Positions 36,001 through 44,828 of a DNA stretch of 64,000 bases are shown in pieces (position 1 is the stretch's first letter; every line of letters starts with the position of its first letter). Source of the DNA: Ctena decussata (lineage: Eukaryota; Mollusca; Bivalvia; Lucinida; Lucinidae); NCBI GenBank assembly GCA_963989385.1, contig OZ022501.1, forward strand, positions 98,850,502 to 98,914,501, in the 5' to 3' direction. The notes below the pieces were generated by a model. It was not told where the DNA came from. It ran no database searches and saw nothing but the letters and a program-made list of their open reading frames with translations. The position numbers were made by a program, and so were the translations under genes.

Positions 36001-36202
36001 CTTTTTCCGTAAATACTGGATTCTTTCTAGCAGACTGTTTTTTAGCACATTCTTTTGCTAACACATCCACATTTTTTCTAGCAGCCTGTTTGGATGCAAG
36101 CTGACTTGCCCTTTCTTTTTCTTTAAAAGCTGGCTTCTTTCTAGCAGACTGTTTTGATGCAAGCTGATTTACTCTTTCTTTTTCTTTAAAAGTTGGTTTC
36201 AT
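30014..36202 (-). CDS. Helentron replicase: Rep (HUH, Y2), PIF1-type helicase, APE-type endonuclease
   Basis: 2062 codons. Residues 1-250 are Lys/Arg-rich repeats. C324, C326, C327, C347, C352, C365 and C368 (ending WICHTC) form a zinc region like DUF6570. EYLCFPTIFCGQ near 606 opens the Helitron_like_N/Rep region. HIH at 832-834 is the metal-binding HUH motif, and Tyr1008/Tyr1012 (YVVGYISK) are the two catalytic tyrosines. The helicase has Walker A GAGVGKS (K1391), DE at 1473-1474 and HKAQGST near 1771. An endonuclease/exonuclease/phosphatase domain follows from about 1849, with E1884, GDFN 1995-1998, D2034 and SDH 2052-2054. The C-terminal nuclease defines Helentrons. All motifs look intact. 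The first Met sits where repeat units have Lys, and the open frame extends upstream to 36256, so this ATG is probably not the original start. Confidence 0.9.
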   Translation of the reverse strand: MKPTFKEKERVNQLASKQSARKKPAFKEKERASQLASKQAARKNVDVLAKECAKKQSARKNPVFTEKERINQRASKQAARKNEDVLAKERAKKQSARKNVDVLAKECAKKQSARKNPVFTEKERINQRASKQAARKNVDVLAKERAKKQSARKNVDVLAKECAKKQSARKNPVFTEKERINQRASKQAARKKVDVLAKERAKKQWARKVPGALAKEFAQKQADRQDPDFKEKEKIYQLASKRKQRQKPFVMECERIAQQQRRQEKRKLEDTLELNRENKRHKIADQKVHKIEPCEVLERKRHESVEECLKQFHENIAVGPLFVCTCCHQTWFRKSVSVLKNTNIMTCSLNYCTKLKSVNNEEWICHTCLSALKDGKVPKLSVANGMKWPNKPSELELHQLEERLIALRIPFMQIRELPRGGQYSLKGNVINVPVDIQPTVNSLPRPMDENFTIAIQLKKKLSYKKIDFKENVRPMRVLTALHWLLTNSDMYKNSGITVDNSWFQAVTESPDDAVREFLDVSVQNTIPETDINNPVLDEDTTVPSVPKDREKGDGYESDGFSEVDNNEHVGNVDTLVDDANIENKFDQVLTFAPGEGRHPLSLYQDKDAEYLCFPTIFCGQRRPDKTERVTLVHYSDIVKWELRSVDRRAAQSVPNIFFKHKKLQMKQISDKVNLAVRRCKSKGKKITAAEARDQAYLERLVKLDEGYCIFRQLRNSPAYLEKRKKDIFAMIRQLSLPTWFVSLSAADTRWNDLLKMLAKLNDGIEYSDKNVEALTWQEKTRLVQKDPVTCSRYFDHRVQEFLNTVLKSQIEPIGKVIDFFYRVEFQQRGSPHIHMLIWIENAPKFGKNTEEEIIQFVDNYLTCSTDDEEIGVLVELQSHKHSKSCRKKGKAICRFGFPLPPLPRTMLLHPLDKDIEKYKKKHSELQKSMNEYKDVSEIAFNEFLENVAKMDFENYIKCIRSSLSAPKIFLKRNPNEMRINLFNKTVLLGWRANLDIQMVLEPYGCAAYVVGYISKSQRGMSAQLDAAAREARKGNFDIKKQVRHIGNVFSNCVEVSAQEAVYLALQIPLTKATRDIVFINTSIPEERVFLLKSKSVLDELPAESTAIEADNIIQRYAKRPRQLQKFCLADYVSTVDVVYPKGNRLPERTDDVNEDDANSCDSSDENDEDDNDESTESEYHGSDLLYVAKNVAKNGTKYKQRRNPRIIRYVRYDIKKDSENYYRERLMLFMPWRNEAKDLLGSFETYEAHYNALKNTLESKRSQYEHHIEELELARQMAEEEDAYDEIAPNAEQENREAEEEGEREAENFVYFNPDRAVEHRQYDIGIEIQSACSMPSVEINGVMLPDEQYLNLLRSLNLRQREFFNHVLYWMKCKEEPLYAFLSGGAGVGKSVLIKALYQSLYRFLNLREGENPDDIRVLLCAYTGKAAYNINGVTIASAFLKKFKQGNDLLSADELNTFRVKYRHLKVIIIDEISMVGTNTMTFLDTRLQQLTGTKASFGGLSIIAVGDLYQLMPVCDKWIFSDPSKGASALAYNLWKDYFKLYELVDIMRQKDDVDFAQMLNRLRQNELTEDDKNELKKHSISPHMTNYPKEAPHLFTENKFVDRHNENYLNRLSEEKVVIPCHDTVVSANISMRKCRKLIEALPEDSNKTANLQKLLKIGVGMIYDITVNVNVEDGLTNGSTCVVKFIEYKMEGTDRPSIIWVLFQDSQIGQSTREKFSNSGLYSTNIDKAWTPIFDIERTFIYNFKTYQRIQFPLKPSAGKTVHKAQGSTVDEIVVDLSQTRVRKQPHIHYVALSRVRKLKNLYILNLNESAMAVDEQVKIEMQRLKTEALLELCYVPLYKVDSSKIKIAFNNARSLHKHFKDIEFEPNVLSADVIGFAESRLCSRDDSNHFALKHFKLLRLDETGHNSGNRPYHGLALYIKDCFEIQRTETFCSDICEFMFATLYSNVKKCFQVVYLYKFPKSVQRDLKNDIQHHLIPLVDMNTKLVIIGDFNIQANDNTSNFVDFMMKQFKCEQHINQSTTDAGSVIDLIFTNCPASSDVIEAYWSDHKLVYCALD

Positions 36203-36256
36203 TCTAGCAGACTGTTTTGATGCAAGCTGATCTATTTTTTCTTTTTCTAATAAAAG
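35530..36256 (-). repeat. In-frame coding repeat array of the Helentron (basic, 17- and 21-residue units)
   Basis: A 165-bp super-unit is repeated about three times. It codes one 21-residue unit (NPVFTEKERINQRASKQ..) and two 17-residue units (NVDVLAKERAKKQSAR type), with degenerate units on each side. Charge pattern and lack of Pro/Gly suggest helices; nucleic-acid binding is inference. The array starts upstream of the annotated ATG, in the open frame to 36256. Confidence 0.8.
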
Positions 36257-37544
36257 CTAATTTACCTCTTTGTTTACTTTTGAATGCAGCATAGTACTCA
36301 GTGCGTTTTTTCTTTATTTTCTTACCACAGGTTTTCTTCTGCATGCTCATTTCAACAGCAATATCTTGTACTTTTTTCTGTTGTCTAATATTTTGATCCT
36401 CAAAATAATTTTCAAGAAGACTTTCTGCATGATCAGTAACCCTGTATTCAAGCTCATCTCCACTTATTGTTTCAGGTGAAAAAATCTGACCCATGCCAAC
36501 ACGAAAATTTTCAGTACATGTCAGAGCAATTGGCAGCAAATCATACTGTGTTGTCATGTTTATTTGCATGCTTTCATATAATGCATACATGTAAGTGATC
36601 AAATCATCTAAGGAACCGAATCTTATCAAAACTGAATATCCATTGCATGATGAAAGACCATTTTGACCATGAGAATGTGAATCAAAAAAATTGTACAAGC
36701 CATCTTTTTTGTATACTGCAGAACATATTGCACCAATCATAACCAGAACATATGAAGAAGATTGAAATGCTGTGTGCATTGACTGGTGAAGAGTTGGAGA
36801 AGATGTTGTGCTAAACTGCTGTACTGCAATGCCAGAAACAACATCTGACTTTATGATACATATATCTCTTTTGAAGACATTTACATTTTCTGGAATTTCA
36901 TCAAAAGTTAACAATCTACTGGTGTATTTCCCTGTAGTTTTCAATGAGAATAAGATTTTTTTATAGAGAATATCTCCTTCAGTAAGTATTTGGTCCACCT
37001 CAGTACTTGAACAAGTATTTAAAAACTGAGCATGAATAAGGGCACAAAGAGCATTTGACACACACTGGCTTCCCCGAGATTCCACACTGAATCTGTCACT
37101 TCCTTGATGAAATGAGCCACAGATCAAAGAGTGTGAATGAAATGGTTTTAAGCTCTCAAAACAATGACTGCAAGGGCCAGGTAGAATACTATCAGTCACC
37201 CCTGTGGCAATGTCTTTGGTCAACTGACATTGTTCATTTCTTTGATTATGATCTGTACTTTGTGACTCTATTTTATAATCTTTGGTCAAAAGACATTGTT
37301 TATTCCTTTGATGTGCCTGCACGCTGACAGGTCTTGCCTCTATGAGGCCCTTGGTCATGACAGACTCGGAAGTCTGCACGAATTTAGGAGTCGACTCAGG
37401 AGTCAACCCGAATTTAGGAGTCGACTCAGGAGTCAACCCGAATTTAGGAGTCGACTCAGGAGTCAACCCAGTCTGGTAGTTGCAGCTTCTATCCAAAACT
37501 GTCCTTCGTGCTGCTGACCGTCTCCAGTTCTTTGTTCTAGGCAT
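36204..37544 (-). CDS. Helentron N-terminal ORF with C76-like (tegument-type) cysteine protease
   Basis: 446 codons. Residues 28-57 are three copies of a ten-residue TPESTPKFGL-type repeat. From about 140 to 330 lies a papain-like domain: Gln147 (oxyanion candidate), RGSQC with Cys161, and FFDSHSHG with Asp288 and His290. Cys about 130 residues before a D-x-H pair is the arrangement of herpesvirus large-tegument deubiquitinases (peptidase C76), not of OTU proteases (no DGNC motif). The C-terminus is basic. The stop (36204-36206) is one base before the next ATG. The last 17 codons overlap, in another frame, repeat-array sequence of the downstream ORF, so the two were once one gene. Activity is unproven. 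Confidence 0.72.
   Translation of the reverse strand: MPRTKNWRRSAARRTVLDRSCNYQTGLTPESTPKFGLTPESTPKFGLTPESTPKFVQTSESVMTKGLIEARPVSVQAHQRNKQCLLTKDYKIESQSTDHNQRNEQCQLTKDIATGVTDSILPGPCSHCFESLKPFHSHSLICGSFHQGSDRFSVESRGSQCVSNALCALIHAQFLNTCSSTEVDQILTEGDILYKKILFSLKTTGKYTSRLLTFDEIPENVNVFKRDICIIKSDVVSGIAVQQFSTTSSPTLHQSMHTAFQSSSYVLVMIGAICSAVYKKDGLYNFFDSHSHGQNGLSSCNGYSVLIRFGSLDDLITYMYALYESMQINMTTQYDLLPIALTCTENFRVGMGQIFSPETISGDELEYRVTDHAESLLENYFEDQNIRQQKKVQDIAVEMSMQKKTCGKKIKKKRTEYYAAFKSKQRGKLAFIRKRKNRSACIKTVC
36248..36251 (-). other. Probable one-base insertion splitting the Helentron ORF
   Basis: After GCTTTT the minus strand reads ATTA where the equivalent positions of the next array units have three bases (AAA). 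Beyond this point the array continues only in the shifted frame. Either a real mutation, a sequencing error or, less likely, a programmed frameshift. Confidence 0.72.
37381..37470 (-). repeat. Three 30-bp coding tandem repeats
   Basis: 37381-37410, 37411-37440 and 37441-37470 differ only at the last base. They encode the ten-residue repeat of the protease ORF. Near identity suggests recent expansion. Confidence 0.92.
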
Positions 37545-37677
37545 CCTGCACTATCACTGTCTTCTTTCTCAGTAACAGAAAACAACAGTTCACTATTTTA
37601 AAGCCAATCTATATCCAGAAAGATAACTTATACACCATCCAATCACAGAATATAAAACAATCCAATAATATCTCACA

Positions 37678-37685
37678 CTTTTATA
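37678..37685 (-). promoter_or_regulatory. Candidate TATA box of the Helentron
   Basis: TATAAAAG on the minus strand, about 135 bp upstream of the first ATG. Position is plausible; no other core element was identified. Confidence 0.35.
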
Positions 37686-37689
37686 GTAC

Positions 37690-37852
37690 TTTGTTGAAAA
37701 CAATAGTTCATATAAAGCTTGATGTGATACCTATAAAAGAAACAGATATTATCAAACAGAACAACATATTCATGTCATGGTCTTGAAGGTCAGAATCTAT
37801 CATACTTGTTTTATTTCATTTTGTTGAAAAGAACAGCTCATATTAAGCTTGA
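37690..37852 (-). repeat. Direct repeats upstream of the Helentron ORF
   Basis: 'ttttgttgaaaacaatagttcatataaagcttga' style text at 37690-37722 recurs with a few changes at 37820-37852, about 130 bp apart. This may be a Rep-binding or end region of the element, or chance duplication of AT-rich DNA. Confidence 0.5.
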
Positions 37853-37859
37853 ATTTACT

Positions 37860-39070
37860 CAAAAAAAAAACTATGAAACTGTATGAAATTATTCATGCTG
37901 TGTTATTCAAAATTGATAACATATATGTATTTGACCATTTGTTTGTTGTAATGTAATGACAAATTTAGAGCACAAGAGCCATTTTACAGAAAAATTAAGT
38001 ATAATAAATTTTTCATGGAAAAATATAAACTGCAACAACAGCAGTGTCAAGAGCATTATGACAGTTATTGTATCTATAATTAGTATTATTATCATGTATA
38101 CTGTAAGCTCTTACAGTTTAAACAAAGTAAATAGTAAAAGTATTCTGCATGATCAACAAGGCGATTACATTCCAGGAGGAGACCCATAGACTGCACTGGT
38201 GGAAGTATCATCTCTATTATTCAGCAACACTAATTTACAACTGTTTTAAACATTAAAATCAGTTGCTGCTGATGTAATAAAGAGAAATTGTTTGTAATAA
38301 TGTCAGAATCATGTATAATTTTTACACCAGTGGCACTTTGTTACCTGGTACATGTTTGAAATATAACAGTATCCTTGTACAAATTATATTGAGGCAGATG
38401 CAATAAATTTTCAAATATTTTGAATTTTGGATGTCAAAAAAAAGAAAAAAGAAAAAAATCTGCAATAATGACTGCTGGCAAAGGCATCCCTAAAATGATA
38501 CTGTTATATGGATAACTCCATGGGCACGCTTTCAAATCAGCCATTGCAAGACATTTATGACTTCCAAAGGCTTGGACAAGAAGTATTCTTGAAATCATTT
38601 TCTGTCAACAATGTTTCAAGTTGATTTGGGTTTTGCAGTCCAGTGATTAGCACTCTTGACATCAGATGATTGGATCTCTGAAAGCATAAAAGGGAATGAA
38701 TAAAATTTCACATATTAATAGAGAGCAGTTAGAGAAAGAGCAGTAACCTAGAACCATAATACTATCACAATTAGTTTGGAGCTATAAGGACTCCCCGATA
38801 ATTCTAATAAAAATAAATAAATAAATAAAATAAAGAACATATGAAAATAAAGCATTGTATAGTGTAAGAAAAATTCAGCGAAAGTTATTTGAGTATAATT
38901 TGCAAATGCCAGTTTCATAGATATATCAAGAACTAGCTGAATGCTCTTTCTCTGTCAGTGCATTGTCACAAAACAGGGCTAAACCAGAACATTCAATAGA
39001 AGTTTACAATCCCAACATTAATTCTGGAAAAGCTATACCAATATCCCACTTTCAACTAGTTGCTGGTTGC
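37860..39070. other. AT-rich sequence, Helentron 5' flank and intron
   Basis: The 5' end of the Helentron probably lies in 37.6-38.2 kb but no terminus can be fixed. A short hairpin ACTGTAAG/CTTACAGT is at 38100-38117. No exon was found. Confidence 0.45.
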
Positions 39071-39074
39071 CTTA

Positions 39075-42000
39075 TATGAGCATAGCAGCCATTTTAATCT
39101 TCTGCCTTGGACTGTTTGAACAAACTTTTAATCATGTGGTTGAAACTGGTCCAGAAGCTTTGAAGCAACATTTGAAACTGTCAAAATATGACACACCTTA
39201 ATCAAAGGTCAGAGAATGTCCTTGACCTCTTGTACTCAGAAATCTTCATGTACTCATTTTGATGACTGTATATACCAATTTTTATCCTCTTTAATTTCCA
39301 TGAACTCATATGTTCTAGTGTTCTCGCATATTAAAGTAACAGAAAGCATATTTGACATAACAAAATAAAGGTCAAGGTCAACCATAAAAATTATCTAGGT
39401 CAACCCAAGGCCACCATCTTAACTATCTTGGGCCAAAACTTTCCATGAAATCTAGTGTTCTAACATTTTCTCATATTTGACCATGCCATAAAAAGGTCTT
39501 GTGGTCAACCCAATGTCTTTGAATTATCTTGGTATAATTGGAGTACCCAATGCTACATACCAAGTTTCAAGACCATAAGTCAGTTGATTCTGCAAAAGAT
39601 TTTTAAAGCTTTTTACCATAATTGGGCATAGCAGCCATGTTGGTCATGTAACTTGGACCAGTTGAAAACAAAACTTGTTCCCTCAACCCCTCGAGGCTTT
39701 ATATGAAATCTGCTTACAATTGGCCCTGTCGCTTTTGAAAAGAAGTTTGAAATTGTCAATATATGAGAGTTCTGGGTCAAAGGTCAAAGAATGACCTTGA
39801 CTTCTTGTACTTATAAATCTTCATAAACTCATTAAGATGAATTTATATACTGATATCTTCAAATCTTTCCATGAAATCTTATGATCTAGCCTTTTCCCAT
39901 ATTTGACCTTGCCTAAATTGGTCAAGGTCAACCAAAGGTCATCATTTAAATAATCTTGATAGAACTCAAGTACCCAATGCTTCATACCAAGTTTCAAGGC
40001 CATCGGCCTATCGGTTCTGGAGAAGAAGATTTTTAAAGCTTTTAACCATGTATGGGCAAGGCAGCCATGTTGGTTATGTAACCAGGACCGTTTGAACAAA
40101 TTTTCATTCCCTCAACCCTTGGAGGCTCTATATGAAATTTGGTTTCATCTAGCCCAGAGGCGTTTGAGGAGATTGTTAGAAATTGTCAAAATATGAGAGT
40201 TCAGGGTCAAAGGTCTAAGAATGACCTTGACCTCTTGTACTCATAAATATAACTTCATGTATTCATTAAGATGAATGTATATACCGGGTCCAAATCCTCA
40301 AAACTTTCCATGAAATCTTATGTTCTAGCATTTTCCCATATTTGACCTTGCCTTAAAAAAGGTCAGCCCAGGGTAAAAATTAGAACACTCTTGATAGTAC
40401 TCAAGTACCCAATGTTACATACCAAGTTCCAAGGCCATCAGTCAATTGGCTCTGGAGAAGATTTTTTAAAGCTTTTTACCAAATACATGTATGGGCGTGG
40501 CGGCCATGTTGGTAATGTGACCGGGACCGTTTAAACAAATTTTTGTTCCCTCAACCTCTAGAGGTGCTATATGAAATTTGGTTTCAATTGGCCCTGTGGC
40601 TTTTCAGGAGATTATTTGATATGGTCAAAATATGACAGTATGAAGATTTATGAGTACAGGAGGTCAAAGAATGACCTTGACCTCTTGTACTAATAAATCT
40701 TCATGTACTCATTAAAATGAATGTATATACCAATTTTTAGGCCTTAATCTTCAAACCTTTCCATGAAATCTTATGTTCTAGCATTTTCCCATATCTGACC
40801 TTGGAGTAAAAAATGTCAAGGTCAACCCAAGGTCATAATTTGAACAATCTTGATAGTACTCACCACCTATTGCTACATACCAAGTTTTAAGGCCATCGGT
40901 CAATTGGTTCTGGAATAGAAGGTTTTTAAAGTTTTATACCATATATGGGCATGGGAGGCATGTTGGTCATGTGACCTGGACTGTTTGAACAAATTTTCAT
41001 TCCCTCAACCCTTGAAGACTGTATATGAAATTAGGTTAGAATCGGCCTAGTGGTTTTTGAGGAGATTGTTTGAAATTGTCAAAATATGAGAGTTAGGTCA
41101 ATGCTCAAAGAATGACCTTGACCTCTTGTACTCACAAATCTTCATGTAGGCATTTAGATATATGTATATACAATTTTTAGGCCTAAATCTTCAAAACTTT
41201 CCATGATATCTTATGTTCTAGCATTTTTCTATATTTGACCCTGCCGTAAAAAAGGTCAAGGTCAACCCAAGTTCATAATTTGAACAATCTTAATAGAACT
41301 CTAGTATCCCATGCTACATACCAAGTTTCAAGGCCACTGGTCAATAGATTTTGGAAAAGAAGATTTTTAATGCTGTTTACCACATATGGGCGTGGTGGCC
41401 ATGTTGGTCATGTGACCTGGACCATTTGAACAAATTTTCATTCCCTCAACCTCTGGAGGCTCTTTATGAAATTTGGTTTCAATTGGCCGAGTGGCTTTTG
41501 AGCAGATTGTTTGAAATTGCCAAAATATGAGAATTCTAGGTCAAAGGTCAAAGAATGACCTTGACCTCTTATACTCACAAATATTCATGTACTCATTAAG
41601 ATGACTGTAGATACCAATTTTTAGCCCAAAATCTTCAACAGTTTCCAAGATATTTCATGTTGTAGCATTTTGCCATATAAAAGCACAAGGAAGCAAATTT
41701 GACCTTGCCGTAAAAAAGGCCAAGGTCAACCCAAGTTCATAATTTGAACAATCTTAGTAGTACTCGCGTACCCGATGCTACATACCAGGTTTCAAGGCCA
41801 TCGGCCTATTGGTTCTGGAGAAGAAGATTTTTTTAGGTTTTTACCATATATGGGCATGGCGGCCATGTTGGTCATGTGACCAGGACCATTTGAACAACTT
41901 TTCGTTCCCCCTTCCTCTGGAGGTCACATATGAAGTTTGGTCACAATTGGCCCAGTGGTTTCAGAGGAGAAGTCGTTTGAAATTGTGGACGGACGGACGG

Positions 42001-42093
42001 ACGACGGACGACGACGGACGACGACGGACGACGACGGACGACGGAGCCTTACCATCCTATAAGCTCCCCCGGAGCCGCTGGCTCAGGTGAGCT
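39075..42093 (+). mobile_element. HINE family E, 5'-truncated, seven or more units
   Basis: Units of about 390-400 bp as in 3736-6165. No AACAAGAGGGCC start was found, so the left end is truncated. The 3' end has the longest microsatellite of the window, a GACGGAC/ACGACGG tract at 41983-42045, then the CCCCCGGAGCCGCTGGCTCAGGTGAGCT hairpin. Confidence 0.72.
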
Positions 42094-42098
42094 AAAAA

Positions 42099-42228
42099 AT
42101 GTCCAAACAACCCCCACCCGCACCTACTGCAAGCACAGTAGGCCCTTGCCCTACTGTTATCCAAATTAGTAGGACGCCCCGGCACTGGAAGCTACTCTCA
42201 GCACCATCACACCACCCAACCGCCCCCA
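42099..42228 (-). repeat. SINE-like fragment, inverse of 15660-15760
   Basis: 'gtaggcccttgccctact', 'gacgccccggcactggaag' is the reverse complement of the repeat body at 15.7 kb. Confidence 0.5.
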
Positions 42229-42239
42229 CAAAAAAACAA

Positions 42240-43045
42240 AAACTATATACCCCCTATATACTTCGTATACCGGGGGTATAAAAAGCCTGTGACCTTATTG
42301 TAAAGGTTGTATATGACCCTAACATTAAGGTACAGTATTGTAAGCATTTAGGGGGATTAGATCTCACATGATAGAAAATATTTCAGTCATGATGAGCATT
42401 AGAATGCTGACAGGTACCAGCACTTTTGCACCTACTGAATCTATCTCTATGATGTTCAGCTTTAATATAATGATATATTGTGAAGTTATATGAGATTGAT
42501 AAATGTAGGCGCTAGAGCAATGACAAAGTTTTTCTAAAAATAGCCACAGTGACCTTGACTTTGAGCCCAGCACCCTGAAATTCGAACTTACTCGAGATAT
42601 TGTCATACCCTACATTTGAAAATCCATGGAGAAATGTAGGCCCTAGAGGGATGACAAAGTTTTTCTAAAAATACCCACAGTGACCTTGACTTTGAGCCCA
42701 GTACCCTGAAAGTTGGACTTGCTCGAGATATTGTCATACCCTACATTTGTGTGAAGTTATTTTAAAATCCATAGAGAAATGTAGGCGCTAGAGCAATGAC
42801 ATAGTTTTTCTAAAGGTAGCTACAGTGACCTTAACCTTGGGCGCAGCACCCTGAAAGTTGAATTTGCTCGAGATATTGTCATACCCTACATTTGTGTGAA
42901 ATTATTTTAAAATCCGTTGAGAAATGAAGTTGCTAGAGCGATGACAGAAGGTGAACATACGTACATAAGTACGTACATACGTACTTACTTATGTACTGGA
43001 CAAAACCTATATCCCCTCGCCACTTCGTGGTGCGAGAGGATAATA
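42240..43045 (+). repeat. HINE-like family F: three core units, ACGT/ACAT tract, end hairpin
   Basis: The 5' hairpin ATACCCCC..GGGGGTAT is at 42248-42280. Three units of about 130-150 bp carry 'cacagtgaccttgactttgagcccagcaccctgaaa' and 'ctcgagatattgtcataccctacatttg'. Next is a GTACATAC-type tract (42954-42998) and the hairpin CTCGCCACTTCGTGGTGCGAG at 43017-43037. Same plan as the other HINEs, with different sequence. Confidence 0.6.
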
Positions 43046-43110
43046 AACGTGTAATTCTGTGAAAATGCAGTTATAATTATTTGGACATCTTTAACCAAAT
43101 ACAGTTATTA

Positions 43111-43927
43111 ACTAGAATGTGTCCATAGGACACGGATGCCCCCGCCTAGTGCCCTAAGTAAGATGGCGCCTTGTTTAAGGTACCGGCACTTGTAGGATAA
43201 CTAGGTTCACAAAGGCAGACTTGTGACTGTAATATGTTATACCATTCTGTATCTTATCACAGAAATGGATGCCATGCAACTTTCCAAAAGAAATAGCCCG
43301 GAAACAAGTAACTTTTCTAAGACTAATAACAAACGGGAACCATTTTTGTATGAAATGAAGTTGAAAAAGGGCCATAACTCCAAAAGTAATTGGCAGATTT
43401 TACCCTAAATTGAACCTGACCTATATTTTATAATTATATATCTGTGTATAAAATATGAATCCAATACATTAATCTTTTCAAAGGATAAAGAACAGAAATC
43501 ATTTAATTGTACAAAATAAAGTTGAAAAAGGGCCATAACCCCCATAATAATTGAGGGAATTTTCCCTAAATCAAACTTGACCTGTATTTTATCATTATAT
43601 ACCTGTGTATAAAATATAAATCCAATACACTTATCTTTTCAAAAGATAATGAATGGAAACCATTTTTTCATACAAAATGAAGTCAAAAAAGGGCCATAAC
43701 TCCCACAATAATTGACGAATTTTACCCTAAATCAAACTTGACCTGTATTTGTATGATTATATACCTGTGTATAAAATATGAATTCAATACACCCATGTTT
43801 TCAAAGGATATCGAACGGAAACCATTTTAGTACAGGACGGACATACAGGACAGGACAGGACATACGTTCAGACAGCAGTGATACTATATGCCCCCCCCCC
43901 TCCCCCATTAAAAATGGCAGGGCATAA
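43111..43927 (+). repeat. HINE-like family G, copy 1
   Basis: Starts ACTAGAATGTGTCCATAGG and GGATGCCCCCGCC. The core units (about 150 bp, 'gttgaaaaagggccataactcc', 'tatacctgtgtataaaatatgaat') are repeated three times. Ends with a GGACA tract and poly-C pairing with GGCAGGGCAT. The copy at 48305-49398 is better preserved. Confidence 0.65.
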
Positions 43928-43968
43928 CAACACCCTGATGCTATTTGACAATGACTATAAATGCTTAC

Positions 43969-44127
43969 TTGTTCTGTAGATTTTCATTATCCTTTTGTAA
44001 CTGATATAACTCTGAGCGACAATTTTTATCTTCTAAAAGGTAACTGTTCATTTGAGATCGTGCCTCTTGCTCGTAATTTCTACTAATTTGTAAATCAACC
44101 TTGAGTCTTTCGATATCATTTTCTAGC
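43969..44127 (-). CDS. Candidate exon encoding a coiled coil, gene unknown
   Basis: 159 nt with acceptor TTATATTTTCAG (ends 44128) and donor ACAA|GTAAGC (43968). It has one base, 52 codons and two bases, open only in this frame. The product (LENDIERLKVDLQISRN.., SELYQLQKDNENLQN) has heptad spacing of Leu/Ile/Val with charged residues, typical of a long coiled coil. It lies inside the large MYRF intron on the same strand, but its phases (in 2, out 2) do not fit the 0/0 junction between 51067 and 18184. It is likely an exon of another gene, an alternative exon or a relic. Confidence 0.55.
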
Positions 44128-44300
44128 CTGAAAATATAAAAACACTATTGATACACTAAAACCAGTTGGTTTATGCTACATTCTACATATAAACTGAAAT
44201 CAGTTTATTTGTGAAAATTCTCAAAGCTGGGTCAAGTAAAAATCATCATCCTTATTGTCCTAAAATGGAACAGTTTGTTTTACAATATATTTTTCATACC

Positions 44301-44519
44301 TACCATAATGACCCTAAATATTCGGACAGACAGGTCTGAGCAAACATTGCAGACCCAGATCCAAATGCTCCTGAAGGAGCAGTTTCATCAGTCTACAACG
44401 TTTGCCATTCACTGTGCATCATTTGGATGCATTAATGTGTGTAAAATCCTTTTTCAAAGATTTTTTGAACAATAATTATCAGGCTTTTGGGTGTCCGAAA
44501 TTTTAGGGTCATTATGGTA
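44301..44519. mobile_element. 219-bp MITE with TA ends
   Basis: TACCATAATGACCCTAAA at the left is inverted at the right end (44502-44519). TIRs extend about 25 bp ('..attcggacag' / 'gtgtccgaaat..'). The TA on both sides suggests a Tc1/mariner-type element. The interior has a CTGAAGGAGCAGTTTCATCAG fold. Confidence 0.72.
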
Positions 44520-44828
44520 TATGTGCTTCATAGTTTCACTTTTACTGAGCCAATCATAAAGCACAGGTGGCAAATTCCTGGAGTTCCCAAAGAAAAACCA
44601 GCTACTTTTCACAAGCAGAACTTGGCTTTCTCTATTGTACATCAGCTGTTGTACACCATGTGAGGCTCAAATTCTTAGCCACAGTGCCAAAGAGGCCCTT
44701 TACAATGAAGTATTGCCTCAACTAGAGGTGGTAGTAAGCATGGCTTACTAAATACTCCCCGCATTTAGAACCTAATTTGCTTTTGTCATCCAACTTTTTC
44801 ATATACACAACATTCAAGTTATATGATA

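Noticed and set aside
36204..37544. OTU protease as in published Helentrons
   Set aside because: No DGNCLFR-type motif; the Cys and D-x-H arrangement fits a C76-like fold better. Not excluded without a profile search.
41983..42045. CRISPR-like or coding repeat
   Set aside because: It is a GACGGAC/ACGACGG microsatellite at the HINE 3' end, without spacers.
43969..44127. Coiled-coil exon as the MYRF coiled coil
   Set aside because: It lies downstream of lumenal exons, its phase is incompatible, and it lacks the conserved residues expected after the S74 domain.
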